Shown here piece after piece: positions 1 through 8,218 of a stretch of DNA of 20,062 nucleotides. A model generated the notes under the pieces. The model ran no database searches and was not told the DNA's origin. It saw only the letters and a list, made by a program, of their open reading frames with translations. How positions within the stretch are numbered: the stretch's first letter is position 1; each line of letters begins with the position of its first letter. The stretch is from an uncultured Acetatifactor sp. (GTDB lineage: Bacteria; Bacillota; Clostridia; Lachnospirales; Lachnospiraceae). The translations under genes and the position numbers were made by a program. The DNA is taken from contig CAJUJU010000067.1 of the NCBI GenBank assembly GCA_910586835.1, positions 1 through 20,062 of the forward strand, written 5' to 3'.

Positions 1-55
1 TAACGGATAATGGAGCAGTTTGTTCACATTTTATTTACTCATGCGTTTGTCGTGA

Positions 56-289
56 ATGTACGACGGCGATCTGGATGAGGATGAGCAGGAGGAGCTTGAC
101 AATCTGCGGCGTCTGTTCCGGAAGGAGACCTACAATCTTTCGGTGTATTATCCGGAGGAGGTGCTGGAGCGGTGCAGGACGCTGATCGAAGCGCAGAAGG
201 ATCCGGAGCGGATAAAATACCTGCAGCTGTTGTGCAGATGCGGCATTCTGCCATTTGAATACCTGCTGATGAAGAGAAAAGAGGGATGA
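56..289 (+). CDS. Small acidic hypothetical protein (77 aa, start uncertain)
   Basis: I do not recognise this protein. It opens with an acidic stretch (about 9 Asp/Glu in residues 3-14) and continues as a helical, leucine- and charge-rich segment with no signal peptide or membrane segment. Its stop overlaps the ATG at 286 as ATGA, so it looks translationally coupled to the dynamin-like gene, which supports it being real. The start is doubtful: TGA lies directly before the ATG at 56 and no ribosome site precedes it. A second short reading frame begins with ATG at 10 and runs in a different frame to about 78. Joining the two would need a +1 shift near 50-58. The gene may therefore be a frameshifted or 5'-truncated member of the operon, whose upstream part lies outside the window. 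Confidence 0.5.
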   Translation: MYDGDLDEDEQEELDNLRRLFRKETYNLSVYYPEEVLERCRTLIEAQKDPERIKYLQLLCRCGILPFEYLLMKRKEG

Positions 290-294
290 GGGAC

Positions 295-2625
295 ATGAGG
301 GAAATTTTTATCAAGTACAATCCGTATAAGGTGGAGACCACAGTCACCATCGACGGGAAGCCAGTCAAAAAGAGCAGCATGTTGAATATGGACGACCGCA
401 GGCTGCAGGAGTGGATTGATGAGCTTCCGGAAAGCCTTCTGGAGGAATGCAATACAAAGAGCTTCCATATTACCTTCCAGGGGACGATACTGGATTACGA
501 GGACTTTCAGTCCGTGATTGCCGACGCCAGGGAAAACGGCTTTGAGATCACATGTGAATATATACCTGCCAAGGAAGTGAAGGATAAGGAGAAGTCCATC
601 GAGGAGATTTTTGAGGAAATTCAGAACGGTCCCTTTGAGGAGCTGAAGGCGCCGGATATGGTGAGAGCCTTCCGAAACGCCCAGACCAGTGATTTTCCCG
701 TGAACGTTATCGCTACCATGAGCGCCGGAAAGTCCACGTTGATCAATGCGCTGCTTCGCCAGAAGCTGATGCCGGCGAAACAGGAGGCCTGTACTGCCAC
801 CATCACGGAGCTGAAGGACAGTGACGCAACAATCTTCCATGCAGAGGCTTATGACCAGGGCGGCAATCTGATTATGGCGGTGCCGGAGCTGACATTGTCT
901 TCCATGGAGGCCCTGAACGCCGACAGCGCTGTCTCCACCATCAAGGCGGAGGGAGACATTCCTTTTGTCAGCTCCGAGGATGTGTCATTGGTGCTGGTGG
1001 ATACGCCCGGACCCAACAATTCCAGGGATCCGGAGCACAAGGCGGCCACTTATCGAATGCTGTCGGAATCCTCCAAGACGCTGGTGCTCTATATTTTGAA
1101 CGCGACTCAGCTTGCCGTCAACGATGACAATAATCTGCTGAGTCATGTGGCGGACAGTATGAAGGTGGGCGGCAAGCAGTCCAGAGACCGTTTCCTTTTT
1201 GTGGTGAACAAGCTGGATGATTTCAAGAAGGGCGAGGACAGCGTGACGGCTGCCATTGATAAGGTTCGGAAATATCTGGAGGACAAGGGGATCCACAACC
1301 CCAACATTTATCCGGCTTCTGCCCTCACCGCCCTGGATATCCGGACGGTGCTCAGGGAGATGAAGGTGGTGGGCTACACGGAGGAGGAGCTGGACGAGCT
1401 GGATCCGGAGGTGGCGGGAGTCATCAGCAAGGTGAAGAAGATCAATAAAAATGGAGAGCTTCATCTGGAGCAGTACGCCCCGCTGACGCCCAGCGTCAGG
1501 GCGGAGATCGCAAGTCAGACGGCTGAGGCGGAGGCTATGCTGGAGAGCGAGAGCAGCCAGGAGCGATCCGACGGCATGAAGCAGCTTGCGCTGATTCACT
1601 CGGGGATCATTCCCATCGAGGCGGCCATCCGGATGTATGTGCTCAAGTATGCCAAGACTGCCAAGATCAAAAACATTGTGGATACCTTTTCCAAAAAGCT
1701 GGAAAGCGCAAGCTCCTTTGAAAAAACAAGGCAGGAGATTGCCTCCAACCAGAGCAAAAAGGAAGAGATTCTTACTCAGATCGGAGATATTCGTACAAAG
1801 CTGAAGAGCGGGGAAGAGGCGAAGAAGTTTAAAAACGAGATCGATAAGATTTCCTATGACGGCGAGATCAACAAGATATCCACCGACGTTATTACCTCCG
1901 CTCAGAAAAGAATTTCCGGACAGATCAGCGGCACCAAGGGGAAGAAGTGGAAGAAGGCGGAGGCCGAGGACATGATCCGCAACTTCGGGAAGTTTGCGGA
2001 GGATCTGCAGGCCAACGTCCAGGTACAGCTGGAGGAGCTGATTACCCAGCATGTGCAGAAGAACGCACAGGATCTGTTGGAACAGTACCGGAAGAGGCTG
2101 GCGGAGCTGTCGGACGAGCTGGCGGTGGGAACGGTTCAGATCAATGCTTTTGAGTTGATGGACGGAGAGCTGCCGGATATCAACGTTGCGGCTCTGATCA
2201 GCACCGCTACCAAAAAGCAGCGTGTGAAGGTGGGCAGCCATTCCGTAAAGAATCCGGACAGAGAAGGCTTTTTTGGGTTTTTCAAGTTCTGGAAGCCGCG
2301 TTATATCGAGGTGGACGATTACGAAAATCAGGAATATATTGACGCAGGGACGTTGGCGGACAAGTTTTTTGCCCCCTTCCAGAAGGAGCTTTTCACCAAT
2401 CAGAAGAGCGCGGTGAATTATGCGAAGGAGCAGGCATCCGGCATCAAGGCTTCCTTCCGCCAAAAGTTTGAGGAGCTTGACGAGCTGCTTGCCGGAAAAC
2501 TGAGGGAGCTGGAGGCCTGTGCCTCGGACGAAATGAATGTGGATGCGATTCTGAAACAGACCAGAGACCGTCTTGGGTGGCTGGAAAATATTGAGACAAG
2601 GATCCAGGAGATTCTTGATATATAA
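295..2625 (+). CDS. Bacterial dynamin-like GTPase
   Basis: This 776-residue large GTPase belongs to the dynamin superfamily, whose members bind and remodel membranes in a GTP-dependent way. About 130 residues of unrecognised N-terminal sequence precede the G domain. The P-loop is ATMSAGKST at 140-148, with switch Thr residues in CTAT (166-169), G3 as DTPG (236-239) and G4 as NKLD (305-308). A long helical region follows, as in dynamin stalks. An aromatic, basic patch around 658-668 (GFFGFFKFWKP) could be a membrane-contacting tip. I chose ATG 295 because the AGAGGG at 280-285 sits 9 nt upstream, whereas ATG 286 has no spacing from it. The gene is followed 15 nt later by a small two-segment membrane protein. 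G1 begins with Ala rather than Gly, a minor departure from GxxxxGK[ST]. The family call is secure. The partner and role are inferred from the neighbours. Confidence 0.93.
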   Translation: MREIFIKYNPYKVETTVTIDGKPVKKSSMLNMDDRRLQEWIDELPESLLEECNTKSFHITFQGTILDYEDFQSVIADARENGFEITCEYIPAKEVKDKEKSIEEIFEEIQNGPFEELKAPDMVRAFRNAQTSDFPVNVIATMSAGKSTLINALLRQKLMPAKQEACTATITELKDSDATIFHAEAYDQGGNLIMAVPELTLSSMEALNADSAVSTIKAEGDIPFVSSEDVSLVLVDTPGPNNSRDPEHKAATYRMLSESSKTLVLYILNATQLAVNDDNNLLSHVADSMKVGGKQSRDRFLFVVNKLDDFKKGEDSVTAAIDKVRKYLEDKGIHNPNIYPASALTALDIRTVLREMKVVGYTEEELDELDPEVAGVISKVKKINKNGELHLEQYAPLTPSVRAEIASQTAEAEAMLESESSQERSDGMKQLALIHSGIIPIEAAIRMYVLKYAKTAKIKNIVDTFSKKLESASSFEKTRQEIASNQSKKEEILTQIGDIRTKLKSGEEAKKFKNEIDKISYDGEINKISTDVITSAQKRISGQISGTKGKKWKKAEAEDMIRNFGKFAEDLQANVQVQLEELITQHVQKNAQDLLEQYRKRLAELSDELAVGTVQINAFELMDGELPDINVAALISTATKKQRVKVGSHSVKNPDREGFFGFFKFWKPRYIEVDDYENQEYIDAGTLADKFFAPFQKELFTNQKSAVNYAKEQASGIKASFRQKFEELDELLAGKLRELEACASDEMNVDAILKQTRDRLGWLENIETRIQEILDI

Positions 2626-2640
2626 GGAGGAAACGATCAA

Positions 2641-3141
2641 ATGGCACTCAGTTCGGATTTTATCAATGCAGTGGATTCTCATGACAATATAATGACCAGG
2701 ATTATGCTAAAGGACAGCATGCTGGTGGATCTGACGCTGAAGCAGTTCGAGGAGCGTCTGGCTTATGCGGAGAGCGGAATGAGCGATCTATACGACGACC
2801 ATGACGGGGAGGAATTTCCCAGCGATGTCACCCGATGGAACGGGGAACTGCTGGACCGCCAGATGGTTGCTGTGGTGGGCAACTTTTCAAAAGAGCGGGT
2901 CGCTTTTCTGAGAAAGCTGGTTCGGAACATTTACGCGCAGAAGGCGGAAGAGGCGGACCAGGAGGAATTTGTAGAGCAGCATAAGCCGGAGAATAACGTC
3001 GCAGTCGCGGCGGGTGTGGGCGTTGCGGCCTGTGGAACGGTGGCCGCGGTGGTGGGACTGATCACATCTCATCCCGTTGTGGCGGTGGCCGGTGTGGCAG
3101 CCGTTGCAGTGGGAGGCGTCATCATCGTGAAAGGCAAGTAG
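2641..3141 (+). CDS. Small protein with two C-terminal membrane segments
   Basis: I cannot assign a family to this 166-residue protein. Residues 1-115 are charged and probably soluble. Residues about 119-141 and 145-163 are two Ala/Val/Gly-rich hydrophobic stretches separated by a short SHP turn, ending in Lys-Gly-Lys, which fits a helical hairpin that inserts in the membrane. AAGGAGG at 2624-2630 gives a strong ribosome site 10 nt before the ATG, and it overlaps the end of the GTPase gene, so the two are surely co-transcribed. By context it could anchor the dynamin-like protein or the downstream ATPase at the membrane. That is inference. A holin-like or pore role is also possible for a Gly/Ala-rich hairpin, but nothing in the sequence shows it. 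Confidence 0.85.
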   Translation: MALSSDFINAVDSHDNIMTRIMLKDSMLVDLTLKQFEERLAYAESGMSDLYDDHDGEEFPSDVTRWNGELLDRQMVAVVGNFSKERVAFLRKLVRNIYAQKAEEADQEEFVEQHKPENNVAVAAGVGVAACGTVAAVVGLITSHPVVAVAGVAAVAVGGVIIVKGK

Positions 3142-3230
3142 GTTCTTGCCGCGGTTTTTCGTTTCCGGAGAGATTGACGGGGACGGGAATAAGGATGTGT
3201 AATTCGGATTGATAAAAGGAGGGGGTTGAC

Positions 3231-6200
3231 ATGGGGGATATTGTAAAACAGGAGGGTTCCGCTCCCTCGATTCCGCAGTATAATCTATTGGACCAACGGT
3301 TTCATTCGGCTCTTCAGGTGGTGGACGACATTGTGCTGAAGAATTATGTGCAGCGCCTGCGCGAGTTTTCCATTATTCCGCTGGACGAAAAGGTGAAGGC
3401 GTCAAATCTTTCGGAAAATGTGCGTCTTTTTAAGATCACGGAGATGGTTTACGAGAAGGATGAGTTTGCTACCTACAAATTTGCCAGCGTCTTCAACGCG
3501 CTTTCCACCGCCAACTGTGCCGTGTTCATTCTCATTGATTCCGACGGGGAGAAGACGGATTTCTATATGGGCATCCGGGCCGCGGATCCGGAGCTGACCC
3601 CGAACACGCTGAAGGATACGCTGAAGAATGCCATGGTTGGGCAGTTCCCGGGTATTAAGACCCAGGACTATCTGGATGAGGAGATGCATCGGCTTCTGGA
3701 TAAAAAAGTGAATAATATTTCGCTTGTTTCCTGTGTGGCCAACAGCAAGGACAGTGAAAACAGAGAGAACAGTTCTTTTTTACAGGGGCTGGAAAAGCTT
3801 GCTTATGCCATGCAGGGGGAGCGGTATACGGCGGTGATTCTGGCAAACGCCACCACTCAGAGACAGCTGGATGAGATCAGGCACAGCTATGAGGAGATTT
3901 ATTCCCAGCTTGCGCCTTTTGCAAAAAGCCAGGTGTCCTACTCTGTAAATGCTTCCGAAAACCTTTCCAGGGCTCTTTCCATGGCCAGGGCGAAGGGCAC
4001 GTCCCACACCGAGAGCCGATCTCATACGGAGGGAACCTCCGACACAAAAAGCAGCTCGTTCAGTGAGTCTACCACCAGGCCGGGTACGGCCAGCAAGGTG
4101 GTGGGGGGACTCAGCGTTGCCGCCGGCATTGTGGGGACGGCGCTGAGCATTGCGCTTCCGGGCGTGGGCAGTCTGATTGCCCTTGGAGGCAGTGCGGTGA
4201 TCTCCAAAGGGCTTGGGGTGCTGGGTGAGATGACCAAGGATTCCATCACCAGCGGCACGACTACCGGGGAGAGTCATTCCCGCACTCAGTCGGATACCTC
4301 CGGCAGCTCGGATACCCGTTCGGAGACGGAGACCAGGACGGAGACGGAGACGAAGGGCGTGAGCCGGGGAACAGGACAGAACCTGACGCTTAACATGGAG
4401 AACAAGACCATCTCCAATATGCTGGAGCGCATTGATCTGCAGCTGAAGCGCCTGCAGGAGTTTGAGAGCCTTGGAATGTGGGAGTGCTCGGCCTATTTTA
4501 TGTCAGAGCGTCCTCATACCGCGGAGATTGCGGCGTCCACCTACAAGGCGCTGATGCGGGGGGAAAATTCCGGCGTGGAGGTCTGTGCGGTCAATTCCTG
4601 GCGCAGCTTTGAAAAGAAGCAGGTGCAGCTGCTTGCCGAGTATGCGCTGAACCTGATCCATCCTGTCTTTTCCTATCAGAGCAGCGCAGGGGAGATTCCG
4701 GTGACTCCCTGTTCGCTGGTCAGCGGCAATGAGCTGGCCATACATATGGGGCTTCCCAGAAAGTCGGTCTGCGGCCTGCCCGTCATCGAGCACGCGGATT
4801 TCGGCAAAGAGGTGGTAAGCTACAGCCGCAGAGAGACGCAGGCAACCGTCAATCTGGGGCATGTGTTCCACATGGGGAGCGAATGCGCAAACTATGTCAG
4901 ACTGGACCGGAGCAGTCTTTCCATGCACACCTTTGTGACGGGATCCACCGGTTCGGGAAAAAGTAATACAGTTTACGAAATGCTTCGCCAGCTTGATACG
5001 GTGGGGGTAAATTTCCTTGTGGTGGAGCCGGCGAAGGGAGAGTATAAGAATGTTTTCGGGCATGATGCCAACGTGTCCGTGTTCGGCACAAACCCGGATT
5101 ACACGGAGCTTTTGCGGATCAATCCCTTTCGGTTTCCAAAGGGTGTTCACGTTCTGGAGCACGTTGACCGGCTGATTGAGATTTTTAACGTGTGCTGGCC
5201 CATGTATGCGGCCATGCCTGCCGTGCTGAAGGAGGCGGTGCTTCAGTCCTATGAGGTGTGCGGCTGGGATCTGCAGACTTCGGAGAACGATTATGACGAG
5301 GAGCTGTTTCCCACCTTCCGGGACCTGCTCACGGAGCTGGTGGATGTGGTTGATAACTCGGCTTACGACCAGGAGGTCAAGAGCAATTACAAGGGATCTC
5401 TGGAGACCAGGATCCGTTCTCTGGCAAACGGCCTGAACGGGCAGATTTTTTCCACGGACGAGGTGGATAACCGGGTGCTGTTTGACCGAAACGTGATTGT
5501 GGATCTGAGCCGTATCGGTTCCCTGGAGACAAAGTCGCTGATTATGGGGATTCTGGTCATGCGGCTGAACGAGCACAGAATGACGGGGGCGGAGGGAATG
5601 AACGTGCCGCTGCGCCATGTGACGGTTCTGGAGGAGGCCCACAATATATTAAAGCGTACATCCCCCGGCGAGGGCGGCGCCGAGGGGGCCAATGTGGCCG
5701 GAAAGTCCGTGGAAATGCTCTCCAATGCCATCGCGGAGATGAGAACCTACGGCGAGGGCTTTATCATTGCGGATCAGTCTCCGGGTGCGGTGGATATCTC
5801 TGCCATTCGCAACACAAATACAAAGATCATCATGCGTCTCCCCGACGAGGCCGACAGACGGCTTGCGGGAAGGGCGGCTGCGCTGAAGGCGGAACAGTTG
5901 GACGAGATCGCCAAGCTGCCCAGAGGAGTGGCTGTGGTGTACCAGAATGACTGGCTGGAGCCGGTGCTCTGCAAGATCGGTCGTTTCGCGGGAGAAGAGA
6001 GGCCGTATCAGGCTCGGGTGAAGGAGCGGCAGGACAGGGACGAGTCAGGATGGTTTGAAGGGGAACTGCTGCGGCTGCTGTTAAAGGGCAGGGTGAATGA
6101 GACGGTGGAGGCGGATATTCGGCGGATGGAGGATGTTCTTCCGACTGTGGAGCTTTCCACCAAAAACAAGATCGGCATTCTGCGCCTGCTGGCTGAATAC

Positions 6201-6503
6201 AAAAAGTCCGGAAGGCTGAAAATCTGGGAGGATGTCCGGTTTGATCAGCTGTCCGGGCTGGTGGGAGAGCTTCTGGGAACAAAAAACCGGGTAGACAGAC
6301 TTGTCAGGGAGGCAGGGGACTTTTATGAGCTGAGCGAGAGTCTGGACCGGCTGATCAGGGAACGGGTGGACGGTGTCTCTGACGAGATCTGTCTGGCCAT
6401 CAGCCAGTGCCTTATGAGGGAGTTCGCGTCCGGAAATGAGGATAATCTCAGGATATATGCGGGATGGCGCGAAAGCGTTATAAAGAGAGGGGGTCTCGTA
6501 TGA
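3231..6503 (+). CDS. HerA/FtsK-type (DUF87-like) P-loop ATPase with Ser/Thr-rich insertion
   Basis: This 1090-residue ATPase is of the HerA/VirB4/FtsK clade, hexameric motors that move DNA or protein. Walker A is GSTGSGKS at 571-578. Walker B is VTVLEEAHN at 797-805 with Glu801/802. The later ITNT-like and MRLPDEADRR segments fit the sensor and arginine-finger part of HerA proteins. The N-terminal 250 residues are unrecognised. Between about 255 and 375 lie two Ser/Thr/Glu/His-rich low-complexity stretches flanking a Gly/Ala/Val-rich hydrophobic segment (287-330) that may be membrane-active. AAAGGAGG at 3215-3222 sits 8 nt before the ATG. The stop overlaps the next gene as ATGA. HerA-like motors often work with nucleases (NurA, or defence nucleases), which fits the PD-(D/E)xK gene that follows. 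Whether the substrate is DNA or the toxin itself cannot be told. Confidence 0.9.
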   Translation: MGDIVKQEGSAPSIPQYNLLDQRFHSALQVVDDIVLKNYVQRLREFSIIPLDEKVKASNLSENVRLFKITEMVYEKDEFATYKFASVFNALSTANCAVFILIDSDGEKTDFYMGIRAADPELTPNTLKDTLKNAMVGQFPGIKTQDYLDEEMHRLLDKKVNNISLVSCVANSKDSENRENSSFLQGLEKLAYAMQGERYTAVILANATTQRQLDEIRHSYEEIYSQLAPFAKSQVSYSVNASENLSRALSMARAKGTSHTESRSHTEGTSDTKSSSFSESTTRPGTASKVVGGLSVAAGIVGTALSIALPGVGSLIALGGSAVISKGLGVLGEMTKDSITSGTTTGESHSRTQSDTSGSSDTRSETETRTETETKGVSRGTGQNLTLNMENKTISNMLERIDLQLKRLQEFESLGMWECSAYFMSERPHTAEIAASTYKALMRGENSGVEVCAVNSWRSFEKKQVQLLAEYALNLIHPVFSYQSSAGEIPVTPCSLVSGNELAIHMGLPRKSVCGLPVIEHADFGKEVVSYSRRETQATVNLGHVFHMGSECANYVRLDRSSLSMHTFVTGSTGSGKSNTVYEMLRQLDTVGVNFLVVEPAKGEYKNVFGHDANVSVFGTNPDYTELLRINPFRFPKGVHVLEHVDRLIEIFNVCWPMYAAMPAVLKEAVLQSYEVCGWDLQTSENDYDEELFPTFRDLLTELVDVVDNSAYDQEVKSNYKGSLETRIRSLANGLNGQIFSTDEVDNRVLFDRNVIVDLSRIGSLETKSLIMGILVMRLNEHRMTGAEGMNVPLRHVTVLEEAHNILKRTSPGEGGAEGANVAGKSVEMLSNAIAEMRTYGEGFIIADQSPGAVDISAIRNTNTKIIMRLPDEADRRLAGRAAALKAEQLDEIAKLPRGVAVVYQNDWLEPVLCKIGRFAGEERPYQARVKERQDRDESGWFEGELLRLLLKGRVNETVEADIRRMEDVLPTVELSTKNKIGILRLLAEYKKSGRLKIWEDVRFDQLSGLVGELLGTKNRVDRLVREAGDFYELSESLDRLIRERVDGVSDEICLAISQCLMREFASGNEDNLRIYAGWRESVIKRGGLV

Positions 6504-7525
6504 ACGCGTTTTTCAAATGTATGGAGGCAGGCGGGGCCGAGTGTCCCCTGAAGGAATTGTCAAAGTCTGTTTCCCTGGAATCCATTTCTGTGGCTGACCT
6601 GAACCGGTCGCTGGCGCAGGAGATTGCGGGCGGCCAGAGATCCTCCGAGGGATGGAAGAAAGGAGCAGAACCGGGGGAGGCGTCTTCGGCGGAGCATAAG
6701 GAAGGCCTAAAGCCCAGGGAGGTGTCCGGGGCTGAGTGGAAGAAGGGAGCAGTGCCGGGGGAGGCGTCTTCGGCGGAGCATAAGGAAGGCCTGCAGCCCA
6801 GGGAGGTGTCCGGGGCTGAGTGGAAGAAGGGAGCAGTGCCGGGAGAGGCGTCTTCGGCGGAGCATAAGGAAAGCTCTGAGCGGAAGGAAGACTCTGAGCG
6901 GAAGGAGGAAGGGCCGGAGGGGAAGGATCGGCCGGAGTCGGAAGGCCAGGAGAAGAAAGAGCTTACGGAGGATGAGATCAACCAAAAACAGCGGGAAGCC
7001 ATTAAAGACGCTCTTCAGCGGCTGGAAAGAGGAGAAGAACTGACCAGGGAAGAAAAGGGCAACCTCTGCGAGATGATGATGGATCAGTATTACATCAGTC
7101 AGGGCTATAAGCCGCTGCATTCGCCCAGAGTCACTTCCCTGGAGGACAAGGGGCATCACGGCATTGACGGCGTCTACGAAAAGGACGGGAAATATGTCAT
7201 AGTGGATGCCAAGTACGGGCAAGCCAGGCTGGGAGACAGCCAGGACGGAACCCAGATGTCGCAGGAGTGGATCAATAAGCGTCTGGACGACGCGGTGGGG
7301 AAGGAAAAGGCGGACGAGATCAGAGAGGCATACGAAAACGATCCGAACAGCGTCTCCACAGAGGTTTATCACTTCGATCCGGGAACTGCCTGCAGCAAAA
7401 TCTACCATGTGGATAAGAATGGAGAGAAGGACGGCGACGAGGTCACGGTGGAAATGTACCGCGACGGAGAGCGGGTGGAGCTTTTAACGGATGAGGGTGA
7501 ATATGGAGGGGCAAACTATGGGTGA
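6500..7525 (+). CDS. PoNe-like PD-(D/E)xK nuclease toxin with tandem-repeat linker
   Basis: This 341-residue protein is probably a DNA-cleaving toxin. Its N-terminal 50 residues are short and unrecognised, with no signal peptide. Residues 52-124 are two and a half copies of a 28-residue Lys/Glu-rich repeat, followed by a charged linker to about 155. The C-terminal domain has Asp223 in HHGIDGVY, Asp236-Ala-Lys238 in IVDAKYG, then DGTQMSQEW (249-257). That order matches the PD-(D/E)xK fold of PoNe (polymorphic nuclease effector) domains found at the ends of secreted toxins. ATG 6500 overlaps the ATPase stop as ATGA and has GAGAGGGGG 6 nt upstream, so I prefer it to an in-frame start at 6464. 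The next gene is the matching immunity family. No LXG, WXG100, Rhs or PAAR delivery domain is present, so the delivery route is unknown and an intracellular role is possible. Confidence 0.85.
   Translation: MNAFFKCMEAGGAECPLKELSKSVSLESISVADLNRSLAQEIAGGQRSSEGWKKGAEPGEASSAEHKEGLKPREVSGAEWKKGAVPGEASSAEHKEGLQPREVSGAEWKKGAVPGEASSAEHKESSERKEDSERKEEGPEGKDRPESEGQEKKELTEDEINQKQREAIKDALQRLERGEELTREEKGNLCEMMMDQYYISQGYKPLHSPRVTSLEDKGHHGIDGVYEKDGKYVIVDAKYGQARLGDSQDGTQMSQEWINKRLDDAVGKEKADEIREAYENDPNSVSTEVYHFDPGTACSKIYHVDKNGEKDGDEVTVEMYRDGERVELLTDEGEYGGANYG
6653..6871 (+). repeat. 84-bp in-frame tandem repeat in the nuclease gene (2.6 copies)
   Basis: Units begin at the TGG codons at 6653, 6737 and 6821. 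The first two full 84-bp units differ at about 5 positions. The third is partial (about 51 bp) and nearly identical to the second. Each encodes 28 residues beginning WKKGA and containing PGEASSAEHKE. A shorter 18-bp duplication (TCTGAGCGGAAGGA at 6875 and 6893) follows directly. The near identity points to recent slippage or recombination, so copy number may vary between strains. Confidence 0.95.
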
Positions 7526-8195
7526 GATGCGTGACAGGCGAAAGACAGCCGCTTATTTTGAAGCATATATTGCCTGCGAGAAGAGACGTCTGGAAAAAAA
7601 GCTGGAGAAGGTGAAGGCCTGTACGGACAGAGAGCAGGCGGCCCGCGTGTGGAACAGTATATTTCTCTACCGCATGAATCTGCTGATGGCCTCCTTTTCG
7701 GCGGGAGCAGACCGTGAGGAACTGAAGGAGCTGTATGAGGCGGCCTGCGAGGCGGCCTGCAGAATCAATTCCCTGTCCTATGGGGATGCACTTGTGCTTT
7801 CCTGCTTTTCCGTGATGCTGGGCAGCTTTTCGGCAATGAAACCGGTAGCGGGACTGTTTGAATCGGTGTTTACTATGGATAAGCTTCTGGGGGGGTTGCG
7901 ATCCTATCCGGAGAGTGGTCATGCCGTCTGGCAGGGGGAGTACCGTTTCCCGGAAGTCTACGGAGCGCTTGACGCCGTTCTGGAGGCCGGAACCAAAGAA
8001 GCGGGAGAGAAGGCGCTGCTTTCCTGGATGGAAACCTGGTATGACAAGTGCGGGGACTGTGCATGGCATGGCACGCTGGAGAGTGCAAATGATGTGTACT
8101 ATGGCTACTGGTGTCTGGAGGCGGCAGCTCTGGCAATCATTTTTGGCTTTGATACAGAGCGCCTGTCCGGGAACGAATATTTTCCGGCGGTTTGA
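7518..8195 (+). CDS. PoNi-type immunity protein (DUF1910/DUF1911)
   Basis: This 225-residue helical, cytosolic protein should neutralise the nuclease encoded just upstream. The N-terminal half (about 5-115) has the RD...Y..YI pattern of DUF1910. The C-terminal half carries the DUF1911 signature: WYDKCGDCAWHG, then VYYGYWCLEAAALAII, ending near a YFP motif. These families are known as the immunity partners of PoNe nucleases. ATG 7518 is chosen because GGAGGGG at 7505-7511 lies 6 nt upstream. It overlaps the nuclease stop by 8 nt, so toxin and antidote are translationally coupled. Upstream in-frame ATGs at 7491 and 7503 lack good ribosome sites. It is the last gene of the operon before a strong terminator. 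The family call rests on motif recall, not on an alignment I could run. Confidence 0.85.
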   Translation: MGEMRDRRKTAAYFEAYIACEKRRLEKKLEKVKACTDREQAARVWNSIFLYRMNLLMASFSAGADREELKELYEAACEAACRINSLSYGDALVLSCFSVMLGSFSAMKPVAGLFESVFTMDKLLGGLRSYPESGHAVWQGEYRFPEVYGALDAVLEAGTKEAGEKALLSWMETWYDKCGDCAWHGTLESANDVYYGYWCLEAAALAIIFGFDTERLSGNEYFPAV

Positions 8196-8218
8196 CCAAA
8201 ATACGGATTACTTGGTTT

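Noticed and set aside
985..2682. 565-residue open frame on the minus strand
   Set aside because: It is antisense to the dynamin-like GTPase, has no ribosome site and shows no recognisable domain; the plus strand carries the conserved GTPase motifs.
4503..5642. 379-residue open frame on the minus strand
   Set aside because: It is antisense to the ATPase core including Walker A and B, and its His/Leu/Arg-rich composition is typical of a shadow frame.
6653..6871. CRISPR-like array
   Set aside because: The repeats are contiguous, 84 bp, in frame and coding, with no spacers.
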